From Loripinus fragilis (lineage: Eukaryota > Mollusca > Bivalvia > Lucinida > Lucinidae), in assembly GCA_964019695.1 (NCBI GenBank), contig OZ026522.1, forward strand, positions 76,725,601-76,789,600: a stretch of DNA of 64,000 nt. Direction: 5' to 3'. Position numbers and translations under genes: made by a program. Of this stretch, positions 1 through 12,900 are shown one piece after another. The notes beneath the pieces were generated by a model that saw only the letters and a list, made by a program, of their open reading frames with translations, ran no database searches and was not told the origin of the DNA. The first letter of the stretch is position 1. Every line of letters starts with the position of its first letter.

Positions 1-63
1 CTGGCGTTTTACACAAGTGTATGATATAGTAAATGATAGCGTCTATCGAGTTTATTCAACTTT

Positions 64-126
64 CAGAATTCAGAATTCGGAATTCAGAATTTGGAATTCA
101 GAATTCAGAATTCGGAATTCAGAACT
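64..126. repeat. short minisatellite with GAATTC units
   Basis: About four to five imperfect copies of a 14-bp unit (CAGAATTCGGAATT) lie head to tail at the left edge of the window. No coding potential is visible. Confidence 0.8.
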
Positions 127-440
127 GTGAATTGTCACTGAAATGAAAAAGTGAGCCATTTGGGCCATCGTAGATATGGTCACATTGATATATTTTCAGT
201 CCTCAACTGGCTTACATAAGACAAAACTATTTAATAAGCAAGAAATCAGAAGTTTTATAGTTTGATTTTTTGTGTCCAAATTTCCTCTAGTTTTGTGGAC
301 AGTATATATCACTGGCTGGAGGTCAGTCATTTAAAGGAAATAAATCAAGAGCGCCAAGCGCAAAAGTTTTGTACAGTTACGACTGATTTCTATCATATTT
401 CATCTGTCCTGTATATAGGTTTATTTTTGCCTCTTGGAAG

Positions 441-802
441 CTCAGGGGGTACTCTGATATTTTCATACATACGTAGGCTCGCGTCATTTTTTTGGGGTTC
501 AAAATTTTGAATTTCATGATATTTTTGGGTTTTCAGAAAAATGAATAATTTTTTTGGGTATGAAGATTTTGTGGATATTTTTGGGGGTCATCACAAAATT
601 GGACTATATTTAGGTGATATTTCTATGCATTTTAGGGTCTTTTCTTAAGGTCAAGGTACAGAATGGGGGATATCTTTGGGGGGTTGGTAAAATTTCAAAT
701 ATTTTTTGGGGTGCTTGAAATTCCTGATATTTTTGGGGGGGTGAACGGTAGATGCTGGGCCCGAGCCTACGTTTGAAGAAAAAAATAGAGTACCCCCCTT
801 GG
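441..802. mobile_element. hAT-type MITE with 8-bp target duplication
   Basis: A 362-bp non-coding element. Its left end contains AGGGGGTACTCT and its right end AGAGTACCCCCC; a second inverted pair, ACGTAGGCTCG / CGAGCCTACGT, lies further in. It is flanked by CTTGGAAG on both sides (433-440 and 803-810). The duplicate region near 60871-60900 has one uninterrupted CTTGGAAG followed by the same flank, which is a precise empty site. The 8-bp duplication and CAGGG-like terminus fit hAT. The interior is T/G-rich with repeated ATTTTTGGGG-like motifs. Confidence 0.85.
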
Positions 803-992
803 CTTGGAAGTCGTCAAAGTAATACATTTTGACATATAGTTTTAGGCTGCCTGTTCAGTACTTAGTATACACGAGCGAATAGCTATTAAGCTTACACAGA
901 AGAAGCACAAAGGCTGACTGAATTCATTGTTAAAGCTGTAAACTGCAAAAATAGAACACATGAAAGTGTCGTCTTCTATTTTTGTTTAGTAG

Positions 993-2302
993 TACGAGGG
1001 GCGTTCAATATGTAATGAAAACAGCCCAGTATATCCCAAAGTTTTATATTTACACACTTCGTAATTACTTTAATTTAAAGGTCTGTTTCTTGGCTAAATA
1101 CATGTCAAATTGGAGTTGTCCAGCTCATTATCAAATTTACACAAGCCACTTTCAAGATAGGGTGCTGAAGTACACTGCGATATGAAATAAAACAATGTTT
1201 TCAAGAACAGATAACTACATGACAGAGGGATTTTTTCAGTCTGCTTCTTCGTGTGGTAAATATACATATATTGGAGATTTATACCTGCAAAATGTTTTGA
1301 TATTGCTTCATAATCTATGATATACTGAGGCTGTCATTTTGGTTAAAATCCTCCTTGATGGTACATTTTCTGGCATTCCATGGACAGAGTCGTTTTTGCG
1401 TGAACGAATACATAGCGAAAATTCATACGAAAATCATTTGTAACATTTTTTTTCTGGTCGCTTCGATGTTCATTTGCAAGTAATTAGGCTGATTTTGAAA
1501 TTTCCATATTTAATCTCACTCATAAAGTACCCCAAGTACGTCATTTGAAATAAGAAAATCACTTAAAAGAATACCATCATTGGCTAACACTGAACTGGAT
1601 CAGACAAAATACCACATTTCATCGATGTTTGCATCCGGATGCATTATTTGGACATTATTACACATATTTACATGTACATAATCTGGCTGGCTAATTTCAG
1701 ACAATAAAATCATAGGAAACGAAAATGGTATACCACTCAGATGAGATACCCCTAGTTATTGGTTTCAGTTTAGCTGGTCTGCTGCCTATGCACTGTGTTT
1801 ACTGAAACTTCGATACAATCAAAATTGTCCTTTCTTGGTTCAAAGCCATATTTCCGATTTTCAAGAACCGTGCGTATTTTAGTGTTACGTCCATTGCTTT
1901 AAACGACGTCAACGTAAGAGGGGGTAACGTACTAAAACCGTTGGCACGAGACATCGGTACTGGTCAAAAGTTGTATCGTTATAGCAGATAAAAGGGAAAT
2001 GAGTCAGAAAATTATGGATATGTGATTCATGCATGTTAAATGTTTGTTTTAGAAAATACAGCATGCCTTTCTACCTTTGTTAAAATGAGTCTTTATGATT
2101 CAAAGGAAAATATATGCAGTATATATTAGTGTGCTTTTTAAAAAGCCTGTAACATATTGAATTTGAAAAGATAAAATAATGTTTCATGCACCATTATAAC
2201 GGTGACGCTTTGATCTTTCGTTTGGCATATGGCATTAAATCCTAACACGTTTGTGGATGGAGTTATGAATGGGTTTTCATTACATATTGAACCCCCCTCG
2301 TA
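993..2302. mobile_element. mariner-like DNA element with about 30-bp TIRs
   Basis: A roughly 1.3-kb element bounded by inverted ends starting TACGAGGGGCGTTCAATATG (left) and, reverse-complemented, TACGAGGGGGGTTCAATATG (right). The ends include TA, consistent with a TA target duplication. It is absent from the duplicate region around 61320. I cannot recognise a transposase inside; only short reading frames remain, so it is either a decayed or a non-autonomous copy. The terminus resembles those of the elements at 28062 and 57423. Confidence 0.8.
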
Positions 2303-2464
2303 TTCTAGAATAAATATAATGCGCAATACGATGGCCTCAAGTTGTTTTTAAAGCTAACCTTGTCTGTGTTAGACTATTTAAGGTATTGGGATATCGATCC
2401 CATTGACAGTATTTGTTCTTATTGATTTCATCAGGGTGAAATGATAGTATTCGTAACGAGGATA

Positions 2465-2840
2465 TTTAAAGAGACTAAGTCTGCAACTATGAACATTTTT
2501 CGATTTTTTTATTTTGTTTTTAAATCATTTGTAAAAGTAGAATTAAGTTATGTTTTCATAATAAATCTGTTTACAATAGCTCAAAACTGCACGGAAAAGT
2601 AAATTATCTGATAAAACAGGTGTTTTTTTCTCTTGTTGGTAATTATTTGCGTCCCTCCAATAATTATATACAGTTAATTTGAACATAAATGCTGTTGTTT
2701 TAATACTGATAACTTGTTAAGATTTACGAATTTGGTAAAATGTATACCCGAGTTTTAGTTTTTTTACTGTGTTCTTGAAAAGTAGAACCATTAGTTCTAA
2801 AATTAAAAGATCAAAAGTTACAGACTTTGCAGCTTTAAAC
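2465..2840 (+). mobile_element. MITE with TTAA-like target, family copy 1
   Basis: A ~370-bp non-coding element whose ends contain TTTAAAG..CTGCAACTATG and GACTTTGCAGCTTTAAA, an imperfect inverted pair. Other copies are at 29902-30277 and, inverted, at 63128-63506. The duplicate locus near 61463 lacks it. The TTTA/TTAA at both ends suggests a TTAA-directed (piggyBac- or Kolobok-like) non-autonomous element. Confidence 0.75.
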
Positions 2841-2875
2841 CAAAAGTTTCAAAATATGAGCCAGCTCATGAAATT

Positions 2876-3065
2876 TATCGTTTGATACTTATCGCATTGT
2901 CGAGCAACGATGGCTAAAGCGAATTTGCGCATATGCGCAATATCACAATAGCATTTTACTGTGCGCATATACAACGTATAAATAGGCAAAGATTCAGACA
3001 TACTGCATTCCTCTGTCTCCGCAGTGTACTTAGTAAAAGATTTGCGCTTATGCGATTAGTACCAA
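2876..3065. repeat. short inverted-end repeat containing a TATA-like site
   Basis: The stretch begins near GATACTTATCGCATTGTCG and ends near GCTTATGCGATTAGTACC, an imperfect inverted pair. Related ends occur at 56783 and 57395 and a left end occurs near 34019. It is also present in the duplicate (about 61494-61673). It may be an old MITE lying in the gene's 5' flank. Confidence 0.5.
2977..2984 (+). promoter_or_regulatory. TATA-like element in 5' flank
   Basis: TATAAATA about 860 bp upstream of the exon 1 ATG; the duplicate keeps TATAAATG at 61585-61592. A pyrimidine-rich stretch with CATTCC follows about 30 bp downstream, as expected for an initiator. The long distance to the ATG would require a long 5' UTR or a 5' intron, so this is only a candidate. 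Confidence 0.3.
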
Positions 3066-3841
3066 CATTTGATGCACTAGCCATGTAGCATAGAATCACG
3101 AGAGGTCACTCTCTGTGGCATTTTATCTGTATCAAAACTTTTGATAAGGCCTGTATAAAGGGCTCTACGCGTACATGGGTTCAGCCAGCAATTGAGAATT
3201 TGGTACCTATTGCACATGCGCACTGTAAAAAGTAAACGTAACTACTTAACATCAAATTTGATGGAAGATGAACGGCCAGTGGTTTTGGTGTAGCTTTTTT
3301 TTTCAGCTTTAAAACTATATTATGTTCAATTGTATTGACTCGGAGAGTAACTACAACAGTAACAGGTAGAAATGTTTTAAAGTTCATCCCAAGGAAAGTA
3401 AATGTAAGTTTGTGACACCAAAAGTGATAGAATATTAGCCGCTACCTCGTTTGTTATATCCTCAAACATGTTTCTACAGTGCGACAATCGAAACCTCTGG
3501 CGATCCTGCACATGAGGCTCACCAGAAAACTCGGCAGTTAAAATATTAAATTACACATAAAATTTAAAAGTTGCGCTTTGTTTATACATGCGATGGTATG
3601 TTCAGGACACATTGTACGTGCATTTTAGACCTTTTAAAGATTTCGAAAGCTCAACCTATTATCTCGAGCTAAATAGAAGAGCGCGATAAATGCCATTATC
3701 TATCACTGGCCCATATGTATTTTCGATATGTATACATGACTGTCTATGCAAGTCGGTTAGGACAATGAACCCATTATCAACAGTTATATTGTGTTTCATA
3801 TGTTCGGTAGGAATAGGTTATTCACGTTTCGTTGTGGATAA

Positions 3842-3902
3842 ATGACAGAAATGACATTGGATAAGAAAATTGAAAAATCGGAAGATGCTGGTGAGGTGGT
3901 AG
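3842..3902 (+). CDS. SLC17 gene exon 1 (start codon, N-terminal cytosolic segment)
   Basis: Encodes a charged 20-residue N-terminus (MTEMTLDKKIEKSEDAGEVV) and the first base of codon 21. The donor GTATGT at 3903 is in phase 1, which matches exon 2 exactly. The same exon and donor recur at 62694-62745. Reading through the donor gives a longer frame, but it runs into low-complexity GGGGAACA repeats, so I treat that as intron. No transcript evidence is available. Confidence 0.65.
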
Positions 3903-6900
3903 GTATGTATCTTGAGGCCTTCCAAGGGGTTTGTGGGACACTGGAAACGGGACATTCATTTCAGGGGAACATGGTAACAAATGTCAAATTTAGAGGAGAA
4001 CAGGGGAACAAAGACAGTATTTGGGAACAGGGAACAAAATATATTTTTACGAATTTTGGGGAACATGGGAACAAGCCCATTTATATCATGGGAATAAGGA
4101 AACAAGTACAACCGAGAACTCTATTTAGAATCAAGTACGAAAAGGCCTTAACATTTTTCATTTTGATATCGTGAGGAAAAAAGCAAAACAACACTATTAC
4201 TAGAAGGGTGTAACCAAGAATACTAATAAGTGCCTAATGGTAACACAGCCCAGGGCATTTTCTTTGTACCTGCCCTGGGGTGCGATCCCAGTAGATTATA
4301 GGGTACATGCCACAGGGTGACGATGGTGGTGGTGATAGCACCAACATTGTTATCACCAGCTCACGGCATCTAATTAAAATAATATACGAATAACAGCCCT
4401 ATGCTTATGCTTTCCCCGCTTCTCCCCCTTTTGATATCTTCCTCTAGTTATAAGAACGCTACGTCATACAAATTTGGATATATTTGTATTACATGTTTAC
4501 CTCATGTTGTTACATACTACGTAACCTAAGTCGAATAAAGTCATTTTGAGTTTTGAGTTTGAGAATTTATGTCGTTCATGAAGTTTCATTAAAGTCTTGC
4601 CTCTCGAAAATGTACAGTATATAAGCATTTTGACCTTTTTTCATGGCGGGGATCTTGAAAACCATCCAAAATTGTGGACAGGACCCAAGATATTGAGTGT
4701 TAACATCTTAATTCTTAATTAGGGGGGTGTCAAATGAACTCCTGATCCATATCAGAGTGTCAAGATTAGCATTTTGACAGTTTGTCTAGGATACATTGAG
4801 TATTTCCGAATAGGACATTTCAAGTATACTAAAACAGTTATCCTCCATTTTTCAGATACAGTCCCATGTCTCTGCTCAAAACGTTGGATCATGGGATATA
4901 TGGGGATATTGCTGGGAATCTGTGTCTATCTGCTGCGTGTTGACTTTAGTATGGCCATGGTATGTATGGTTAAAACCGAGGGTCAAGACACGGTCAATGC
5001 TACTAGCCATATAGACTGGTACATCACCGTGAATAATACCAATATTACACTTAAAGATGAAAGTCACACAGAAGAATGTAAAGAAATTGAGAAGACAACT
5101 GATGACGACTTCAAAGTAGGTATGAATTTTTTTCTAGTGCTAGACATTGCTCATCCATTTCCTATTAGGCCAGTTTTTTTTTTGTGGGGGGGGGGGGGCG
5201 AAGTGTTTCAGTTGAAGATGATCATGTGTTGTTTCTTTATGAGTTTTAATATAAAGTACTTCTTTGGACTGTATTTTATATCCCCATTTGAAATCGTATC
5301 CTAGTCTTACGTAGAGTTATGCAATTTTGTCAAAAAAGTGAAACGCCACCTAGCGTCACTTTCGGTTTGTCCTGGAATCGGTGATCTGAAGGAAATTAGT
5401 GCTCAGTATTTCTTGGGCGAAGTGTTTCATACAAAGATAATAATTTGGGGTGCTTTCATTTTTGTATTTACTGTAAAGTTTTTCTTTTAACAGTATTGTA
5501 AAATATCCACAATTAAAACCGCATTTCGTTTTCAATCGTTGTCGAATGTAGGTCACACTCAGCTGAATAATAAAGACGGGTCCCACGCCATCGCCAAAAC
5601 TTTAAAGTTAAAAAAAGCTCGACAGGGTCCTGTATTTGTGCTAGCTGTTAAAAATATCAAAAGTTATAAAATAAACTATCTATACATTTCAAGAAGAACC
5701 TATAATGAACATGTTATCAATTTTGAGTCTGATATTTGCATGTTAAATAGTATTCTGATGCTTTTAAAGTTTGTTGAGAATTGGTCCCTGGTCGCGATCG
5801 TTGGTCCCCGCTTTTATTCTTTCACCAAAAAAAAGAATTGGCTAAAACCTTTTAGTAAAGGGTGTGCACCAACGAGATTGATCAGTAATGCACGATCCAT
5901 GAATTTTCGTCCATGGGCGGGGGAACTTAGAACAGCACTGACAAACATATATTTTTAATCCTCAACTTATTTTTTGACTTATATTAAAGAAACTATACTG
6001 TTCCAAGATTGCATTTAAGGATCCAACATTTTTACAGTAGGGGTCCAACTTTTTTCAGGTGGGCGTGTCGAATTATTTCCTCCTATAGAAACCTATAAAA
6101 CTTGTGTTTTACCAGGGGTTGGGGTCCGGTCCCCCTCTGGATTTGTGCATGTCAATGTTTGCATAGGACTAAAACACTAAAGTGGAATTACATCCTATTT
6201 GCTTAGATTCCTACTGTTTGCTGCAAACAGATCAAATGGCAAGTGGATCTTTTAGCTTTTGGTATTTAAAATAGATGAATCAAAGCAGAATTAAGTACTT
6301 TATTTACTTATTTATTCTAGATTTTTTGCCAGTTTCACGCACGTTTTGATTCATAGGGTCAGAATGGATCATAGTTATTCACATCGTGCGTACATTTGAA
6401 CACCTATGTGCAATTGAAAGTGTGATCGAGACCACTTTAAGATGTTTACTGGAAATGTAGAAAGCTTCAAGCTGCAAGAAAAATAGACAATGCCCAACCA
6501 CACATAATTAAAAGGTAGCTGAATGAAAGGTTATACTGCTACGAGATTTTTTCTGCTGTATAGATGGCGTCAAGAGGGTGAACTCAGAGGCACTGGGTTA
6601 AGAGAAAAGATCTACCTACCACCTAAGAGATGCACCTAATGATTTCAGATCAGTCTGCGCATCACCACAGTAACATCCAGGTGTAAACCAATGTAGGAGT
6701 AATCCATAAAAACATATGCATATGTAGCCTACCTTTACGTGTTAGAAACCATCCAAATTCCTTCTCCAGTGAATAAAAAGAACAACAAGACTACAAAAAA
6801 CAAAAGACATATACTCTTAGTAAATATCATAATTTTGTCATCTGAGGATATTTTTTAACATGACTTATTTTTCAAATATAGCTTCATGAACACTATTTGA

Positions 6901-9900
6901 GTGTTAAACTGCTTCGATCCTGATCTTGTCATCAGCAGGCAGCAAATTCACCTTGAAGTGTTAAAATTGAGCTAAATTTTTGACATGTTTTTATTGCCTC
7001 TGTTTTTTGGAAAAGACTATTTTATTTGAGGCCAAATACGTTTATCCTCTTTGCGATCTTTCTAATTAAAGCCACGATAAAAAGTCACCAAATGACGTTA
7101 TAGCGTATAGGAGTAGTAATAATGAATGCCAATTTTCAAATGTTATGGAATAAAAACTGAACAGAGTTTATTTGATGTAAACTTAACATTTTCTAGTCAG
7201 GCATACACAACAGTAATATATTTGGACGCAGCAGCATTATGTCTTTAAGGTGTATCATAATACTTTTCCATAAATGTAGATAGAATGTAGATATTCAGAT
7301 CTCCCATGGTAATTATTATCTGTATTGTAACCTAGAAGAAACTTAAGGTATTTCAGACTCTATGAAATCTGATACATGTACATGTATGGTCTTCAAGAAG
7401 AGTATGTGTTATATTATTACTTTTGGTGTTGTTATATGTCTATTATTTACTTTACAGAATGCAGAGTTTGTATGGTCTAAAGGATTCCAATCTCTTCTCC
7501 TGTCTGTCTACTATATCGGGAGCTTTGTCAGTCTGATTCCTGGTGGATGGATGGCCAACAGGTTTGGTGGGAAACGCCTTGTGACAATACCAATGCTTGT
7601 GTCAGCAGTGTTTACTTTGTTGACACCAGTTTTGATCCGTTGGAATCCATATATTGTATTAGTTGTAAGGCTACTGATGGGTATATGTTCAGTAAGTATC
7701 CATAAGTCTAACCAGGCCTCGAGGTTATAAAACTTGAGCCTGATGCTTTGGCTGTTTGTCGGGCCCACTGGGGTTTACCTGTTGGATTTCTTTTGCTCCT
7801 GTATTCAGTTTTATTTACAGTTGAGTCCTTATCTTTGCTTTATCTCCATGTTATATCTTGATGTATATGTTCTAGGAGATGATGCATTGATAAGTTAGGG
7901 GTCTTTCATCCAAACCAAACATCTATGTGTCTTGATCCACATCTGAATTAAGGGTGAGGTTGGCGCCGTTAAACCGGTTTAGGCCTTCCAGTAAAGTATT
8001 TTACTGACCGTTCCAAGGTGGTATTTCTTTTGAGGATCTTTTATGTTTTTGTTCTGTATTGTGTTTGCCACGTCTTTGTGCGCGTCTGTTTATTTGTGCT
8101 TTGTGGTCACTTGCTGGGAAAGGGATGACCTCTTGGCTCTCGTTTGTGGTGTCTAACTGTGAGTTTGTCACTTTCCCATTGGTATCCTGGGTCAGGTGTG
8201 GTACTTGATTGTATAGATTCCTGATCTTTGCACCCTTACTTACTTTGAGTTCATTTTCAGACTCAAAATAATGCGCAATGATCGGCTGCTTGCGGACACG
8301 CATCCGCAAGCACCCAATCATTGCGCTTTATTTTGAGTCTGAGACTGTACTCAAGTTTTATAACCCCAAGGCCTGGGTTAATATTGGCCAATGTGGAGTC
8401 AGAACCATTGCTTGATTTAGTATCATTTACCATGTATTATTTGATAGGCTCCCCATGGACATATGTTCATTAAGATTCTGTTAACTAAGGTATTGATACA
8501 TAACCAGTACTTGTTCAGCAGTATTTACCTGGTATTGGTTGACTGTTTGTAGGTACATGTTCAGTGGGTATCAGCTGTCAGGGTCATGGGAAAACAAACA
8601 AGAAATTGAGTTACAATCACTGGTAGACTTTATCAAATGTCGTAAAGAAAATGCTGCAATTTAAAACAGTTTGCTTACACTTAGGATGCGATTATGTTGA
8701 ATACAGTGCTTGGAATACTTGTAAACTTTTTTTCTTAATCATTGATTAACAATTTCATTTTAATGTATCAATTTAGATCATTGGTATAGATTTATACCTG
8801 GATTTAGTGTAAGGCGGAGAAAGTTTTCAAGGAATTCCATAGGAAGTGTGGGTTAGCCCCTGTCCATAGAGATGCTACCCAAATTCGTAATTGTTTGAAG
8901 GATGCATTTCATTACAATGTGCATTTGATAATATACTCAAACAAAAAAGTAACGTCCGATTTTCATGGTACTGTATCTTTCGACCCAGTTTAGACGTCGC
9001 AGCAAAAAATAAACCAAAATGTTTATCAAACGTCCGACACACAAAAAAATAGTAACTATTTGATTTTATATTCTTATCTGGAAGAGTTATTTAACCTAAA
9101 GTGAAAACAGCTCATTCCACTATCATCAGCATGTTGATCATCAAAACGTGACACAGTTTACGTTAAATGGCAACCAGGAACGTCCAACGATGGAAAAACA
9201 CCTAAAAATCTCAAATGTGCTTATTAATCGAGCAAAATTGCAATTCAAAAACGTTAGTTTACGGAATTTACTGAAATTACCTCCCTTTGAATTAAACAAA
9301 TAACAATCGAAGAACCTCTGATTCTCCATAACCTAACATCATTTTGACACATTTCTTGTTTTAATTTGTTCCGCTTGTGTATGACAACGATTGCACAATA
9401 GATAAAAATAAAATTTATGGCTGATGTCGGCCATCACATTTTCACCAAATCTGTGTTTTATACCCCACCCCTTGCTGAAAAAAAACACAAGTGAATTTCC
9501 AGTATCAATTGTTTTGACGATCATTTGACTTAATTAATGTTAAAATGCTTATGATGACTCAAAAGAAATTCAAAGTCCAACTCTGATGATTATCAAAATG
9601 CTGGACCAGCAATCAATTTTCTCTGTGCCATCACGCACGCTCTTGATCGATGTTTTGTGACGTCAGAGTATGTTACAGATTAATGGTTGTGGCCGTAAAA
9701 TCAATGCATACAGCTAACATGCATATCACCTTACTAGAGAGTTTGCTCAGTGATGTTTAAATGTGCTTGAACGGTTCCACCAAGCTATTGATGTTGTGAC
9801 TTTTGATTTTAAGGGTACTCGTGTTCTCTGAGTCGTCAGCGGCTCTACTGGCAATCAAATGATTTTCGTTTAGGTGCATAATGTTTCTAAATGATGACAG

Positions 9901-12900
9901 TTTGAAATGTAAAAAAATGAATGAAATGCGTTCATACATTTAGAACTGGCAGACATAAACGTCAAGCGGACATAACTTTATTCTTTCAGTATATATGGGA
10001 CACAAAAACGAGCGATTAGTAATTTGTAAACTTATCTCTTTTGGCTGTTCATTCCTAATGCGGGATACGTAGCTCAGCCACATGATGAGTCTCTGTTCAA
10101 ACATATTGACCGTATGCTCCAAAAAGCATAGAGCTATAACTTGATTTGTTGACTTATGGAAGATAATATAGCGTGAACTTCTATCTAGCAATCAGCATTA
10201 TGCTGACATTGTTGTGTAACCAATCAGTCTATCCTTGTATTTGGAGCATTTAAATACCTGCAAACAGGCTTGATAAATCTTAAGTCTTAACACCAAAGAA
10301 CCTCTAGATAAAAATATAATTTATCATATGACGTCGCGGTTTGATAGTGAAATAACACCATGCAATAAAATCGATAAACCACTAGTGGTTTATAGATTTA
10401 CGGGAAACGTTATGACGTCCATAACAACGTTGCGTACATAATGAAAAAAGTATAACGTTTTTACGGCGGATATGAGATTCCAAAGTAATCTTAATGTAAT
10501 ATGATAAATAGAATCTAACATTCGTGCTTTTGTATTATTGAATTTATTAAACTCGTTGCGAAAAAGAGATAGAATGCTCGGCAAACCTCGCATTTTATCT
10601 CTTTTCCCCAAACTCTTTTATTAAAAACTCAATAAAACATGAGCACTCATGTTAGATCCTCTATATATAAGTTGAGTGTTAATAAATCCTAAAACATTCC
10701 AATAATGTAGATCCTGTACATGTAGAGAGAAAATAGAAACTTTACAATTGTAAAAAGTAAATTTGTATGATCAGGCAATACTAAAATCACATGCCTACCG
10801 ATGGCACTGCAAGAAAGAGATGCAATATTTTCCAAAATTTTATCTGATAATATACATCACCAATTTTTTTCAATATAGTTACCCCCATTCTAATGCAAAA
10901 GTGACGTGTTTACTTAAAAAACCAGTGAACATGTAGTATGTTGCGCCTACAGCCAGCGGCTGTTAGCTGCATAAAGGTAAGAAAGACGGCAAAGATCAGG
11001 AAACGATACAATCAAGTACCACACTGAAACCACTTTTCGGCCAATGAGAAGCGGCCTTACATAATGACGTTCAATCACAGGAAATACATCTCAAATTTAA
11101 GACGCTATCAAATCGGATGTCCTGGTATATTTGCAAATGCATTAGAATGAAAACAAATACAGAATAACTATTAGTATCAGATACAATAACTTTGGTAAAT
11201 GTACTTACATCGTAAAGTACATGCATTCAAAATTCAATTGATCAAAATTGCAAAAAAACTTATCCCAAACCTGAGTACAAACACGCCAGAAAGCACCTAC
11301 TAAAGAGGAAATAAAGCACAATTACAGAAACAACAAAACAATCCTCACAATCATCAGGAGTACCACTGAACTAAAAATTACATAACCATATGCACATGTA
11401 AGTTATTATCTACACAAAGTAGACTTCAAACAACTTTCACTTTATATTAAATCACTGCCATCTGCGTCATACTTGTAGAATCGACATTTTGACTCAGTAG
11501 TACGATACAATATGATTCCAATTTCAGCCATGGTAAGGGATCTTTTCCAGCTACAACTTATACTTGCAGGGGCTTTTATGTCGTTGGGTGCGGCTCATCC
11601 AGGATTTGATATCATATCAATTATGACTACAAGTACAGTGTAATTGCCCATCACTCTTAACTAGATTATCTCTCGGGTGTGGGGTAACTTCCATTATATG
11701 GGTTAGTACAGAGACGTGTACGCGGAATGGCCCCTTTATTCATGAATGGACTTGAATTTTGTTGTCAAATATGCAGGTTTTATTAAAAGGTCCCACTATC
11801 CCCCTTTTCAAAATTGAAATAATTATGTGAATGACCCTTTTCTGTGACACTCTTGATTACTGGGGCAAAATGTCAGGGAAACCAGATAAACCTTCCATTA
11901 ATCTTGTAATGCGCCCATTTTCTTGCATTTGATTGGTTAAAAACAATAGATATTTTGCAAATAATATCAAAAAGGTACGTGCATTAAGAGGATATTTTGC
12001 CCCCCCCCCCTAAGAGGCTAAAAATGATTGTTTTCAGCATTCTCTTCCAATTAGTTTATTAGAACAATGGTCCAAGTGTAAATATATGGTAGAGTCCGTG
12101 CTCGGTTAGAGTAGAGTTTCGTAGTTGGTCAGGTTATGGTGCTTCATTCACCTGATTGGACAAATGCAGGTTTTTCTTTCCTACTTATAACTGTAAATCT
12201 TCTTCGTCACCTTACTCTTATAAAGCACAGGCTCTATTAATTTGACTTTTACCGCTGCTGTGGTGACAAAAATGGCTGTCAAAATATGCTGAATACAGGA
12301 AATTGGTTATTTTGGTGCAAATTTAAGACATTTGACAGACCAATTAACTCAGAGCACAAGCAAATACCAGCAAGAGTATTCTAACAGATGATGAGAATTA
12401 TCATGGCACCAAACATTTGTTTTGTATTTTGCTGTGCTGATACATAATTCTTTAAAAATCGGTCTCTAAAAGGCTGAAATTTGGTCCCAAAAAAGGCGAT
12501 TTCTCTATCTTAAGCCTATTTTGTCGGCCATTTTCGTTACCATATCGTAATCATTATCTCGATACCGCCTCGATAGCTCAGTTGGTAGAGTGTCCGCTTT
12601 CGGAGCGGGAGGTCGTGGGTTCGAATCCCGCGGCCGCACCATACCAAAGGTGTAAAAAATGGTACTAGCAGTTCCCTTGCTGACGCTCGCATAAAAGGGG
12701 TTGTGCTAGGGAGATAAAGACAGGTAAGTATATGTTAAAGATATAATTGTTATGTCGCAGAATAGCTCATGAGCTAATGTTGTCTGTTACATTATAAGCA
12801 AGGTTAAATAAGGCTAGTTTTAAACCCAATCACGGTTTATAGCTATGATTTCCTGTTTAATGTCACAACGGTGGGTCAGGCCTCAGACTCTATGACGGCT

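Larger units (their letters stand above)
185..4147 (+). repeat. 5' region of SLC17 gene, upstream copy of a large direct duplication
   Basis: This stretch matches 60661-63035 in the same orientation and order: flank, TATA-like site, exon 1 and the GGGGAACA-rich start of intron 1. It is longer here because three transposons (441-802, 993-2302, 2465-2840) are inserted, while the other copy has its own insertion at 62266-62495. Similarity fades near 4147, about 700 bp before exon 2. I infer a tandem duplication of the gene's 5' part; the alternative, a dispersed repeat that merely includes exon 1, cannot be excluded. Confidence 0.8.

Noticed and set aside
3842..4174. Stand-alone 110-residue protein
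   Set aside because: The first 61 nt end at a GTATGT donor whose phase fits exon 2; the rest is GGGGAACA low-complexity sequence and is not conserved in frame in the duplicate.
4774..5304. Single-exon 176-residue protein
   Set aside because: The frame runs through an acceptor at 4855 and a donor at 5116; only 4856-5115 matches the SLC17 family.
12567..12640. Functional tRNA-Arg (UCG) gene
   Set aside because: D-, anticodon and T-arms look good, but the acceptor stem halves do not pair and a SINE body follows directly; it is the head of a SINE.
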